A DNA stretch of 64,000 nt. Source: Paeniglutamicibacter psychrophenolicus (GTDB taxonomy: Bacteria; Actinomycetota; Actinomycetes; Actinomycetales; Micrococcaceae). Under the pieces are notes generated by a model, which had not been told where the DNA came from, made no database searches, and worked only from the letters and a program-made list of their open reading frames with translations. The stretch covers positions 1-64,000 of the forward strand of contig NZ_JAUSSH010000007.1 of the NCBI RefSeq assembly GCF_030812255.1, in the 5' to 3' direction. The first letter of the stretch is position 1; each line of letters opens with the position of its first letter. A program made the position numbers and the translations under genes. Of this stretch, positions 44,998-52,391 are shown piece by piece.

Positions 44998-45275
44998 GGC
45001 TTGCTTCCTGATTCGGTGGGGGTGGTGCTGCGGCTGGTGTGGAGCGGCGCGGCGATCGCTGGCGTTGGCTCTGCTTCTGGCTCAGCTTCTATTGCGTCGA
45101 TGATGCGGTTTGCAAAGCGGACGGCGTGGCCCTCGGTGACTGTGGCAAGGAACGGCCCAAAGCGTAGTTGCACGCCGCGCCCTCGGTTGTTGTCTAAGTT
45201 GACCGGTCGGGCCCGTAGGCGCTTTCCGATTGCGTAGTCCGGTTCGCCTTTTGGTCGGGTCTTGGGGTTGTTCAT
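44994..45275 (-). CDS. Unknown 93-residue protein
   Basis: Basic N-terminus (MNNPKTRPKGEPDYAIGKRL), a short beta-rich core (VQLRFGPFLATVTEGHAVRF), then a Pro/Thr/Ser-rich tail. No family recognised. AGGAAGG seven bases before this internal ATG decides the start; the longer in-frame opening is rejected. Co-directional with its neighbours, 28 bases after the gene before it. Confidence 0.6.
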   Translation of the reverse strand: MNNPKTRPKGEPDYAIGKRLRARPVNLDNNRGRGVQLRFGPFLATVTEGHAVRFANRIIDAIEAEPEAEPTPAIAAPLHTSRSTTPTESGSKP

Positions 45276-45303
45276 TTGGTGCCTTCCTGGCAGTCGTGGT
45301 GAT

Positions 45304-45555
45304 TCAGCATGGGGGCTCGTCGGGAAGAACGATGTAGTAGCCGGAGTTCTCGTTCCCGTCCGAACAGTGGGAGACTCGGTGCCCGATGGGCGTTCCCTCG
45401 GGGTCAGCCAGGGGCCAGCCGTGGGTGTGAGTCTTGGGGCAGTGCGGACACTTGATTTCGACCGTCCGCACACCGCCCGGCTTGTGGATATGAACGGCGG
45501 TGACGGTGGCGTTGGGAATGCTTGGCGTGGGTCGGAACCCTTGGCGGTGGATCAT
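45304..45555 (-). CDS. Small zinc-ribbon-like protein
   Basis: 83 residues. Cysteines in IKCPHCPKTHTHGW, with a later GHRVSHC, form a possible single zinc ribbon or knuckle. Function unknown. GAGAGG precedes the ATG. It is the first gene of the minus-strand packaging-side operon and starts next to the repeat-rich candidate origin. Confidence 0.6.
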   Translation of the reverse strand: MIHRQGFRPTPSIPNATVTAVHIHKPGGVRTVEIKCPHCPKTHTHGWPLADPEGTPIGHRVSHCSDGNENSGYYIVLPDEPPC

Positions 45556-45583
45556 GGTGGAACCTCTCTGTGCTTGTGTAGGC

Positions 45584-45788
45584 GTACGTAAGATACGTAC
45601 TAACGTAAGAAGGGCTTGCATCCCTTTGTTTGCGCGGTTTCTTCGTGCGTTTCGGGCTACGCACTCGGTTACGCACAAAGCGCGTGGGCACTAAGTGCGT
45701 AACCGAATGCGTAGCCGTTTACGCGCTAAAGTTCCCTGTGTTTATGCGGCAACGGAGGGCTTTCCACGTAAATACGTATCTTGCGTAC
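45584..45788. repeat. Nested inverted repeats: candidate replication origin
   Basis: Inner pair: 45655-45676 and 45695-45716, 22 bases each, reverse complements with one mismatch (arms contain GGTTACGCAC / GTGCGTAACC). Outer pair: GTACGTAAGATACGTA at 45584-45599 and TACGTATCTTGCGTAC at 45773-45788, one mismatch. Further TTACG/CGTAA and GCGT motifs crowd the space. The right outer arm falls inside the 3' end of the replication gene. Repeats beside a rep gene are where satellites such as SaPIs have their origin. Confidence 0.6.
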
Positions 45789-47106
45789 CCCGCGCATGTT
45801 CGCGGGCGTAGAAGACCACCTTGGATCGGCCGTCCGTCTTGACCTCTTGCTGAACAATTGATCCCTGCTGCATGAGGGCCGCAAGGTCGGCGGTGATAAG
45901 TGCGGACTTCCGATTTTTCTTGTAGAGGTCTGCATATATCTCGGCTCGGCTCTTGCCCTGGGTGCCGCCCGCCCGGATGAACTGCGCCAACTTGCCATGC
46001 TCGGTAGATCCCTTATCAACATGCGATTCGAAGATGTACCTTGCACTGTCCACGCTGTACTGTTCAAATGCCGCCGCGGCCCTCAAATCATCGAGGCTGA
46101 CAACGTTTCTTTGATCCAGCAATGCGTAGACCATGGCAATTCGCAGCGTGTACGGCGCACGTCGGCTTGTGGCCTTCGTGAGCAGCGTGTCTGGGCGTTC
46201 CGCGGTCAACTTGTAGTAGAGCGGTTCCCAGTAGCTCTCCGCCTCTGGCGACAACTTGATGCGGCCTGCCTTGCGGGCCATTGCGACGGATTCAGCGAAG
46301 TATTCCGCCGTCCCCTTGATGACCTCCTGTGGGGCGTTGCCGCCGTTTGGGAGACGCTTGGAGCGCCGCGAACACACGAACAGGAATCTGTTCAAGGTGC
46401 CGCCGTCCACGTCGCTACCGCTGACAACCTTTTGCAGCTCGCCAGGGCTGATATGCCCCACGATGACGATGTGTGGTGCCGTTGCCGTCATGCTGCGCCG
46501 GTTCATCACGGATAAGTCCCGGCCGTCCCACGCTAGGCGGAGAGTCGGGCCCAGCGTCGATCCTTCCCGGTTTGATCGTTTGAAGACCTGGGCTATTTCG
46601 TCCTCCATCACGAAGAGGCGCTTGTCCAGAACGCCGGGCTCAAAGTGCTTTTCGTCGGCAGGGTCTCCACTGTCATCCTTCACGGATTCAATGAGACCTT
46701 CACCGGACGATAGGCCGGTCTTATGTGCTGGGGGATTCAGCACACTTCCCAGGTACTCTCGGACTACGCGCCATATGACGCTATGGGAAGTGCCTTTAGC
46801 TCCAACGGAGGTTGTGCCAACGATCATGGGCCACAACCTCGCATGGTGCGGTGAGTTCGCAATGAGCATGTGCGCCGATTCTTGTTCCGCCCCGACTGCC
46901 CATCCGAACGATGCCAGCAGGTCTGCCAGCAACGCGGCGGGATCGGCTTCGGTGGTCGGCTCCAAGCTGCGCACAATTTCACCCGCCGCGCCGTGAAATG
47001 CTTCCTCTCTCAAAGTTGGCCATTCACGGTCAACCTGGATCGGTTCGGCCTCGGCTTCATGGGCGCGAACCTGCTCCAACTCCCACTGAAGGGGGTTTTC
47101 CGTCAT
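45742..47106 (-). CDS. DUF3987-like replication protein (P-loop ATPase)
   Basis: 454 residues. MIVGTTSVGAKGTSHSVIW (~94-112) looks like a Walker-A-type loop (non-canonical). VMEDEIAQVF may be Walker B, and APHIVIVGHISPGELQKVV and GTLNRFLFVCSRRSKRLP are typical of DUF3987/YfjI-type helicase-like proteins. The C-terminal ~80 residues look like a winged-helix domain. No primase domain is present. By position and family it should initiate replication of the excised element at the adjacent repeats. Its start lies inside the upstream gene (50-base overlap). Confidence 0.72.
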   Translation of the reverse strand: MTENPLQWELEQVRAHEAEAEPIQVDREWPTLREEAFHGAAGEIVRSLEPTTEADPAALLADLLASFGWAVGAEQESAHMLIANSPHHARLWPMIVGTTSVGAKGTSHSVIWRVVREYLGSVLNPPAHKTGLSSGEGLIESVKDDSGDPADEKHFEPGVLDKRLFVMEDEIAQVFKRSNREGSTLGPTLRLAWDGRDLSVMNRRSMTATAPHIVIVGHISPGELQKVVSGSDVDGGTLNRFLFVCSRRSKRLPNGGNAPQEVIKGTAEYFAESVAMARKAGRIKLSPEAESYWEPLYYKLTAERPDTLLTKATSRRAPYTLRIAMVYALLDQRNVVSLDDLRAAAAFEQYSVDSARYIFESHVDKGSTEHGKLAQFIRAGGTQGKSRAEIYADLYKKNRKSALITADLAALMQQGSIVQQEVKTDGRSKVVFYAREHARGTQDTYLRGKPSVAA

Positions 47107-47380
47107 TCGGAGATCTCCTCAAGTTTTCGCGACGCCGTTTCTCTCGGTGCGCTTGTATGTCGATGAAGTCAGCCGTTGACTTCACGAGGGCTTTGTTCAC
47201 TCCGTAGTTGAGTTCCATAGCCCGGATGATCCGGGCCAGGTGGTCATGGTCGATGCTGCGGGCCAGACCTGTTTCGTAGCCCATTCGGAACAGCTCCCAC
47301 GCGGTTCTGTCGGTGCGTATGAGCTGTTCGAGGTAAGCGGATTCTGGGTCTGGCCCAGTGGCTAGGGGTTGCTGGGTCAA
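47057..47380 (-). CDS. Unknown 107-residue protein
   Basis: Helical protein with no recognised family. It contains SAYLEQLIRTDRTAWELFRM and DFIDIQAHREKRRRENL, a strongly basic stretch near the C-terminus that could bind nucleic acid. TTG at 47380 is chosen because AGGAG lies ten bases upstream and the preceding small gene ends at 47397. Overlaps the replication gene by 50 bases, so the two are co-expressed. Confidence 0.55.
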   Translation of the reverse strand: MTQQPLATGPDPESAYLEQLIRTDRTAWELFRMGYETGLARSIDHDHLARIIRAMELNYGVNKALVKSTADFIDIQAHREKRRRENLRRSPNDGKPPSVGVGAGSRP

Positions 47381-47396
47381 CGGCTGCGCGCTCCTG

Positions 47397-47504
47397 TCAG
47401 AACGGGCCAGTGAATACGCTTGGGAGCGCGCAAACAATGAGTGCTACAAAGACGCAGGTACACCAGAAGACGCCGCGGGCGGTGAGCTGGATTGCGCGCT
47501 TCAC
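47397..47504 (-). CDS. 35-residue single-span membrane peptide
   Basis: Very short frame with GTG start overlapping the upstream stop by four bases (GTGA). It encodes MKRAIQLTAR followed by a hydrophobic span (GVFWCTCVFVALIVCALPSV). Basic N-terminus and one span indicate a small inner-membrane peptide. The overlap makes it plausible; no homologue recognised. Confidence 0.4.
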   Translation of the reverse strand: MKRAIQLTARGVFWCTCVFVALIVCALPSVFTGPF

Positions 47505-47905
47505 TTGGTGGCCCGGGTGACGATTCCCCACGCCTCAACCATTGCGGCCGGGGACAGGCCGGTATCAATGGCGGCGCGGCACAACTGGGTCACAGTGGTT
47601 GCCTGGGTGGCCAGCTCGGGAGTCTCCCGCAGGTATTCGACCGCCGTCACGCGTGCGGCCTCGTAGGACGCATCACGGCGGCGCTGTAGCTCCGCTTCAA
47701 GCTCGGTATCGGTGAATGCCTCGATAGCGGCGGGCGCGGTGAACGGCTCAAGGTCGGTCACGGGGAGAATGCCCGCGGGGTTCTTGCCGCCGGTGGTGTC
47801 CCACTCGACTACGGCGGAAACGCCGTTGGTGCTGATGAGGGTTCCGCGCTCGTCCGTGGCGGCGTGGATGACCGTATCGCCGGGGGTGAAGGTATGGTTA
47901 GACAT
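47501..47905 (-). CDS. Unknown 134-residue protein
   Basis: N-terminal ~55 residues look like a small beta-barrel (MSNHTFTPGDTVIHAATDER, then VSAVVEWD), as in SH3/KOW-type folds. A helical C-terminus follows (ELEAELQRRRDASYEAARV, LCRAAIDTGLSPAAMVEAWG). Function unknown. AAAAGGA before the ATG at 47905 decides the start against a 42-codon upstream extension. Confidence 0.6.
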   Translation of the reverse strand: MSNHTFTPGDTVIHAATDERGTLISTNGVSAVVEWDTTGGKNPAGILPVTDLEPFTAPAAIEAFTDTELEAELQRRRDASYEAARVTAVEYLRETPELATQATTVTQLCRAAIDTGLSPAAMVEAWGIVTRATK

Positions 47906-47930
47906 ATCAATTCCTTTTCTGAGGGTTTGG

Positions 47931-48191
47931 TTAGGCGGCTTCGGAATACTGTTTGGCGACGGTTCCGGGGCCGTTTTTCTGTTGCAGGACGTTTCGGACC
48001 GCCGTTTCGGCTGTCGGGTCCGAATGCCCAAATAGGTGATGCAGCTCGGAAATACCTATGAGCTGTTGCCGCTTGTGCCACTTGAGTGCAAGACGCTGGG
48101 CTTTGCCCTTGCTAATCTCGTGCCCGTTGGCCTCGGCGTAATCACGGATCAGCTTTTCGTTGGCTGTCTGGGTGGGGATATTTTCCGGCAT
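47931..48191 (-). CDS. Unknown 86-residue protein
   Basis: Basic helical protein. LIRDYAEANGHEISKGKAQR and WHKRQQLIGISELHHLFGH suggest a small DNA-binding or replication accessory protein, but no family is recognised. AAGGAAAC lies before the ATG. It is the second gene of the early minus-strand operon. Confidence 0.55.
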   Translation of the reverse strand: MPENIPTQTANEKLIRDYAEANGHEISKGKAQRLALKWHKRQQLIGISELHHLFGHSDPTAETAVRNVLQQKNGPGTVAKQYSEAA

Positions 48192-48252
48192 GGAAAAGTT
48201 TCCTTGTCTCTTCGTCCGTGGCGAACCTCGGAGCGGATGCGGTGCGTTGATC

Positions 48253-48447
48253 TTAGGAAGCGGCTTTGTCGAACGCTTCGTTGATCCAGGCGTCTACGTC
48301 TGCCCGGCGATACATGACGCGCCCGCCGATCTTTGCCGACTTCGGCCCGGTTTCCTTGTGGCGGTAGTACCGCAGCGTGTTCTCCGGGATGCGGGTCATC
48401 TCCGCAACCTCGGCCATGGTCATCAGCTGGTGTGTCTCGGTGTTCAC
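48253..48447 (-). CDS. AlpA/MerR-type excisionase-regulator
   Basis: 64-residue winged-helix DNA-binding protein. TMAEVAEMTRIPENTLRYYR is the MerR/AlpA helix-turn-helix, and KIGGRVMYRRADVDAWINEA is the wing and C-terminal helix usual in excisionase-like proteins. It may act as recombination directionality factor and/or activator of the early genes. GTG 48447 is preceded by GAGGGGAAG. First gene after the divergent promoter. Confidence 0.8.
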   Translation of the reverse strand: MNTETHQLMTMAEVAEMTRIPENTLRYYRHKETGPKSAKIGGRVMYRRADVDAWINEAFDKAAS

Positions 48448-48490
48448 GGCTTCCCCTCTTTCATGGTGTGTTTGAGCCTTACAAGATGTA

Positions 48491-48520
48491 ACCATAGATC
48501 ATGAATTAACGCTGAGTCAA
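48491..48520 (-). promoter_or_regulatory. Early leftward promoter of the element
   Basis: Minus-strand TTGACT (48520-48515), 18 bases, then TATGGT (48496-48491). Its -35 overlaps the first operator half-site. Confidence 0.65.
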
Positions 48521-48552
48521 CACGACACGTGTTGAGTCCTTACAACACGTGT
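48518..48552. promoter_or_regulatory. Repressor operator array
   Basis: Half-sites CAACACG (48518-48524), ACACGTGTTG (48525-48534) and CAACACGTGT (48543-48552). The last two are a perfect 10-bp inverted repeat with an eight-base spacer; the first two form another. They cover the -35 regions of both divergent promoters. Confidence 0.75.
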
Positions 48553-48560
48553 GAAAGTAT
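48532..48560 (+). promoter_or_regulatory. Repressor promoter
   Basis: TTGAGT (48532-48537), 17 bases, then AAGTAT (48555-48560). Six bases later comes the ATG at 48567 with no Shine-Dalgarno, so the repressor mRNA may be leaderless. The promoter lies within the operator array, implying autoregulation. Confidence 0.55.
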
Positions 48561-48566
48561 TAGGGC

Positions 48567-49097
48567 ATGAAGATACCCACAGATGAAAATTTCGGGGCCA
48601 TGGTGCGGGAGTACCGCGAGCTTAGAAAATGGTCGATGACCGAGTTTGCAAGCAAATTGCGGGACGCGGGACTCGCAAACTTCCATCCGACAACGATTAG
48701 CCGAATGGAGCGAGGCGAGCGCCCCGCAAAAATCGGCGAAGCGGCCGTAATCGCCCAAGTCCTCGGAACCCAATTAGACAACTTGGTTGATACTCCACTA
48801 GAGGCTTATTTTGAACTTGAGTTTGAGGGAAAGCAGCTGGAAATGGTCGCCAAGTGGGCGGCTTGGTGGGCCATGAGGGCCGAAGATGACAAGGCAGACA
48901 TTCTGCGCCTCGCGTCCGATTTGGAGCAGTTGGCCGATGAGGGCAAAGTTCCCGGTGATGAACTCGAAGCGAGCGTGGCATACATTGCGAAATGGCGGGC
49001 CCTGGTCGCACAGGATCGCGTGAAATTCTGGCTTGACCATATCCGCGGGCTAAGTGAGGATGAGCGCGAGGAATTTAAGAGAGAGCACGTGAGATAA
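48567..49097 (+). CDS. XRE-family phage-type repressor
   Basis: 176 residues. The N-terminal helix-turn-helix (MVREYRELRKWSMTEFASKL, then FHPTTISRMERGERPAKIGE) is of XRE/Cro-CI type. The helical C-terminal ~100 residues with DKADILRLASDLEQLADEG probably mediate dimerisation. There is no LexA/CI-type peptidase domain, so induction is not expected to be by RecA self-cleavage; an anti-repressor would be needed. Divergent from the AlpA/MerR-type gene across the operator array; two bases separate it from the integrase. Confidence 0.8.
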   Translation: MKIPTDENFGAMVREYRELRKWSMTEFASKLRDAGLANFHPTTISRMERGERPAKIGEAAVIAQVLGTQLDNLVDTPLEAYFELEFEGKQLEMVAKWAAWWAMRAEDDKADILRLASDLEQLADEGKVPGDELEASVAYIAKWRALVAQDRVKFWLDHIRGLSEDEREEFKREHVR

Positions 49098-49099
49098 CC

Positions 49100-50188
49100 G
49101 TGGCGTCGATCAAGAAACGACCTAACGGGACGTGGCGGGCGCGCTATCGTGATGAAGCTAACAAGGAACATGCGCGGCACTTCAAGCGGAAGATCGACGC
49201 GCAAAACTGGCTAGATGAAGTCACCGCGGCTATTGTAACAGGAACTTACGTTGATCCAAAGAGCGCAAAAACTACCGTCTCGTAATGGTCGCAATCGTGG
49301 CTGAAAGGCTACGCGAACAATCGGCCCTCAAGTCTGCGCCAAGCCAAGACGCATATGAAGCGGATCTGTGCGGCGTTCGGTGATCGTCCGCTGAAAGATG
49401 TGCGGCCCTCGGAGGTTCGGTCATGGACGGCATCACTAAAGGCTGAGGGGCTGGCAGATTCGACGATCTACGCGCTACATGCCAGGCTTGGGCACCTGTT
49501 CTCGGATGCAGTGCATGACGGGATCATTCCCAAGTCCCCGGTGAGCCGTAGAACGTCGCCGCCGGCAGGAAAGCAGCGGGCGTATGTCGCCACGACTGAA
49601 CAGGTCTGGGCGCTGCATGAGGCCATGCCGGACGGAATGCGCAACGTCGTCTTGCTGGGCGCGTTTGTCGGCCTGCGGGTCGCTGAAATAGCGGCGCTGC
49701 GGGTGGGAGACGTGGATTCGCTGCGCGGGTTCGTGAACCCGGCGATCCAGTACCCAAGTGAACCGCTGAAAACGGAAGTGTCTAAGACGCCGGTTCCGAT
49801 ACCGCGGGATCTCGCTTTTGAGCTGAACAAGAATCCGGCGAAGTGGGGGAGTGCAACGTTCGTGACAAGTGAGTTCGGTCGATCGGTCGCACCGTACACC
49901 ATCGAAGCCCGGTTCAGGACGGCCAGGGCGACCGTGGAGGGCCTGCCGGAAGATTTCCGTATCCACGACCTGAGGCACTACTACGCGTCGCTCCTGATCG
50001 CGTCAGGGCTCGATGTGAAGGTTGTCCAGGCGAGGCTACGTCACGCGTCGGCAAAGACAACCTTGGACGTTTACGGGCACTTGTGGCCAGATACAGATGA
50101 GTCCGCACGTACCGCCGTGAATAACGTTCTGGCGGCTCGTGCGGACTCTCTGCGGACTAAAGGCGATTTAGCCCCTAGATTTGGCTAG
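49100..50188 (+). pseudogene. int: Tyrosine integrase interrupted by an in-frame ochre codon
   Basis: Phage-type tyrosine recombinase of about 362 codons, split by TAA at 49283-49285 (codon 62) in an otherwise continuous frame. The first part (from GTG 49100) is an arm-binding domain (SIKKRPNGTWRARYRDEANK). The second has the core-binding domain and catalytic domain with Arg in GLRVAEIAAL, HDLRHYYASLL, RLRHASAKTTLDVYGHLW (nucleophilic Tyr near residue 325). An ATG at 49355 could restart translation but would lose the arm-binding domain. The reading frame on either side is intact, so this is a recent mutation, a sequencing error, or readthrough. Confidence 0.85.
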
Positions 50189-50210
50189 CAGCCGTAGTAC
50201 AGCTCGAACT
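50185..50210. repeat. attR: 26-bp repeat inside glnA1 3' end
   Basis: Second copy of the att core, identical to 40977-41002. Here it is the true end of glnA1 (last eight codons including TAG), so integration restores a complete glnA1. It overlaps the end of the integrase gene by four bases. Confidence 0.92.
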
Positions 50211-51609
50211 CGTACGGGTTCGGGCGCAGCGACAGCGGCTTGATTTCGTATTCGCGCTTGTATTCGATCCAGGTGCGGATCAGGTCCTCGGTGAACACGT
50301 CGCCCTCGAGCAGGAAGTCGAAGTCGTTCTCCAGGGCCTCAAGGGCCTCGTCCAGCGAGGCCGGGGCCTTCTGGATGTCCTTGGCTTCCTCGGCGGGCAG
50401 CTCGTAGAGGTCCTTGTCGATCGGGTCCGCGGGCTCGATGCGGTTCTTGATGCCGTCCAGGCCGGCCATCAGCTGCGCGGCGAAGGCCAGGTACGGGTTG
50501 CACGCGGCATCCGGTGCGCGGAACTCGATGCGCTTGGCCTTCGGGTTCGAGCCGGTGACCGGGATGCGGATGCCTGCGGAGCGGTTGCCCTGCGAGTACA
50601 CCATGTTGACCGGGGCCTCGTAGCCCTTGACCAGGCGGCGGTAGGAGTTCACGGTCGGGTTGGTGAAGGCGAGCACGGCGGAGGCGTGCTTCAACAGGCC
50701 GCCGATGTACCAGCGGGCGGTGTCGGACAGGCCGGCGTAGCCCTTCTCGTCGTAGAACAGCGGGACGCCGTTGGACCACAGCGACTGGTGGCAGTGCATG
50801 CCCGAGCCGTTGTCACCGAAGATCGGCTTGGGCATGAAGGTTGCGGACTTGCCCCAGGCATCGGCCACGTTCTTGACGATGTACTTGAACTTCAGGATGT
50901 CATCGGCCGAGTGGGTCAGCGTGTTGAACTTGTAGTTGATCTCCGCCTGGCCGGCTGCGCCGACCTCGTGGTGGGAGCGCTCGACCTCAAGGCCGGCAGC
51001 TTCAAGTTCCAGGCAGATGGCATCGCGCAGGTCGGCCTGCTTGTCGGTCGGGGAAACCGGGAAGTAACCGCCCTTGAAGGGGGTCTTGTAGCCCTGGTTG
51101 CCGCCCTCTTCCTTCTTGCCGGTGTTCCACGGGGCCTCGACGGAGTCGACCTTGTAGAAGGAGCCCTGCGGCTTGGACTCGTACTGCACGTTGTCGAAGA
51201 TGAAGAACTCGGCCTCGGGTGCAAAGAAGGCGGTGTCGGCGATGCCGGTCGAGGAGAGGTAGGACTCGGCGCGCTCGGCCACGCCGCGCGGATCGCGGTG
51301 GTACGGCTCGCCGGTGCGCGGGTTCACGATGGAGAAGTTGAACGCGAGGGTCTTCTCGAGGCGGAACGGATCGATGTAGCCGGAAGTGACATCGGGGATC
51401 AGCTGCATGTCGGAGTCGGAGATGCCGGCGAAACCGCGGATCGAGGACGCATCGAACAGCTGTCCGTTGATGAAGAAATCCGCGTCGACGGTGCGTGCCG
51501 GGACGTTGAAGTGCTGCTGGATGCCGGGAAGGTCGGTGAAGCGGATGTCAACGAACTTGACGTCTTCTTCGGCAATGTATGCGATGACTTCTTCGGGACT
51601 CTTGAACAT
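50185..51609 (-). CDS. glnA: Type I glutamine synthetase GlnA1
   Basis: 474-residue main glutamine synthetase (ATP + glutamate + ammonia to glutamine). Active-site segments are [64 protein letters not shown] and [24 protein letters not shown] (Tyr ~402) is the adenylylation site, so GlnE at 37.1-40.2 kb should control it. Start at [13 protein letters not shown] with AGGAG nine bases upstream. Its last 26 bases form attR of the satellite-like element. Confidence 0.96.
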   Translation of the reverse strand: MFKSPEEVIAYIAEEDVKFVDIRFTDLPGIQQHFNVPARTVDADFFINGQLFDASSIRGFAGISDSDMQLIPDVTSGYIDPFRLEKTLAFNFSIVNPRTGEPYHRDPRGVAERAESYLSSTGIADTAFFAPEAEFFIFDNVQYESKPQGSFYKVDSVEAPWNTGKKEEGGNQGYKTPFKGGYFPVSPTDKQADLRDAICLELEAAGLEVERSHHEVGAAGQAEINYKFNTLTHSADDILKFKYIVKNVADAWGKSATFMPKPIFGDNGSGMHCHQSLWSNGVPLFYDEKGYAGLSDTARWYIGGLLKHASAVLAFTNPTVNSYRRLVKGYEAPVNMVYSQGNRSAGIRIPVTGSNPKAKRIEFRAPDAACNPYLAFAAQLMAGLDGIKNRIEPADPIDKDLYELPAEEAKDIQKAPASLDEALEALENDFDFLLEGDVFTEDLIRTWIEYKREYEIKPLSLRPNPYEFELYYGC

Positions 51610-51714
51610 GGTCAGGGACTCCTGTGTGGGGTTTCTGCTGTGACGACTAGCGTGCCGTGCCGTGAAACGTTTACCAACGTTTTCTTCCTGTGTTATCAAC
51701 ACTAGCCCCCGGCG

Positions 51715-51752
51715 ATTACTCTCCTGTGTCTCGATTGTTTCCGTTACGTTAC
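51715..51752 (-). promoter_or_regulatory. GlnR-like operator upstream of glnA1
   Basis: On the minus strand: GTAAC, six bases, GAAAC, six bases, GACAC, six bases, GTAAT. The first pair fits the actinobacterial GlnR a-site/b-site (gTnAc-n6-GaAAc) and the spacing is kept in the second. TAGTGT just downstream could be a -10. Nitrogen control by GlnR is inferred. Confidence 0.6.
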
Positions 51753-51877
51753 ACGGACGCGGAATCCAGCCAATCATGCGTTAGCTAAATCACATCACCT
51801 GTCCCGAGTGTGACGGAGGGTGCTTGGCCGGGTGCGAAAGGCTGGCTTTGGGCGCGGACGCCCGGTGTTTGCCCCGG

Positions 51878-51883
51878 TAGGCT
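51878..51883 (+). promoter_or_regulatory. -10 element for leaderless RDD gene
   Basis: TAGGCT ends six bases before the GTG at 51890. Confidence 0.45.
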
Positions 51884-51889
51884 GGGGGT

Positions 51890-52324
51890 GTGGAAAGAAA
51901 AGATTTTGGCTCGTGGCTCGAGGGCCCGCCGCAGCTAAGCAACCAGGAATGGCCCGGCAAGCGGTTGGGGCGCCCCGAAAAGGGACCCGGATCGGTCGCA
52001 CGCATCGGCCGGCGTGTCGCGGCGTTGTTGTTGGACTGGGGGATCGCGATGCTCATCTCGTTCTTCTTCTTCAAGTCCGACCCGACCGCCAACCTGATCA
52101 TCTTCGCGGCCACCCAGATGCTGTTTGTCGGCGTGACCGGGCACTCCATCGGGCACCGTGTCTTTGGCATGCAGGTCCAGGGGTTGGATGGCAGTGCGGT
52201 GAAGCCGCTGACCGGCATCGTCCGGACCTTGCTGATCTGCCTGGTGGTTCCGGTTCTGTTCAGCGACTCCGACCAGCGTGGCTACCACGACCGATTGGGC
52301 AAGACGATCCTGGTGCGCATCTAG
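51890..52324 (+). CDS. RDD family membrane protein
   Basis: 144 residues. A hydrophilic N-terminus is followed by the RDD signature (ARIGRRVAALLLDWGIAMLI: Arg, Asp) and three membrane spans (~45-63, ~70-90, ~108-127). It ends YHDRLGKTILVRI, a further family hallmark. Role unknown (transport suggested for some members). GTG start, probably leaderless. Lies divergently from glnA1, a common location in Micrococcaceae. Confidence 0.85.
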   Translation: MERKDFGSWLEGPPQLSNQEWPGKRLGRPEKGPGSVARIGRRVAALLLDWGIAMLISFFFFKSDPTANLIIFAATQMLFVGVTGHSIGHRVFGMQVQGLDGSAVKPLTGIVRTLLICLVVPVLFSDSDQRGYHDRLGKTILVRI

Positions 52325-52391
52325 CACTTCGGCCAGGTGCCGAGCCCGGGCCGCGGGCCCGGTGCACCGCACGCAGCTACCGGATTAAGCA

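Larger units (their letters stand above)
40977..50210. mobile_element. 9.2-kb integrated phage-satellite-like element in glnA1 3' end
   Basis: Bounded by perfect 26-bp repeats, with a tyrosine integrase adjacent to the right copy. Order from attL: HIRAN-domain gene (+); on the minus strand an unknown protein, a terminase small subunit, an unknown 260-residue protein, two scaffold-like proteins, three small proteins, a candidate origin, a DUF3987-like replication protein, four small proteins and an AlpA/MerR-type regulator; then on the plus strand a repressor and the integrase. There is no large terminase, portal, capsid, tail or lysis gene. This layout (int/regulators, replication, packaging, cargo) is that of phage-inducible islands. 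A decayed prophage is the alternative. Confidence 0.8.

Noticed and set aside
45584-45788. CRISPR array in the repeat-rich segment
   Set aside because: Repeats are inverted pairs of different sequence, not equally spaced direct repeats with unique spacers, and no cas gene is present.
49355-50188. Integrase as a complete shorter gene starting at ATG 49355
   Set aside because: The upstream 61 codons in the same frame encode the matching arm-binding domain and no ribosome site precedes 49355, so an interrupted gene fits better.
40977-50210. Interpretation as a full prophage or a conjugative element
   Set aside because: No large terminase, capsid, portal, tail, lysis, relaxase or FtsK/TraB-type transfer gene is visible in 9.2 kb.
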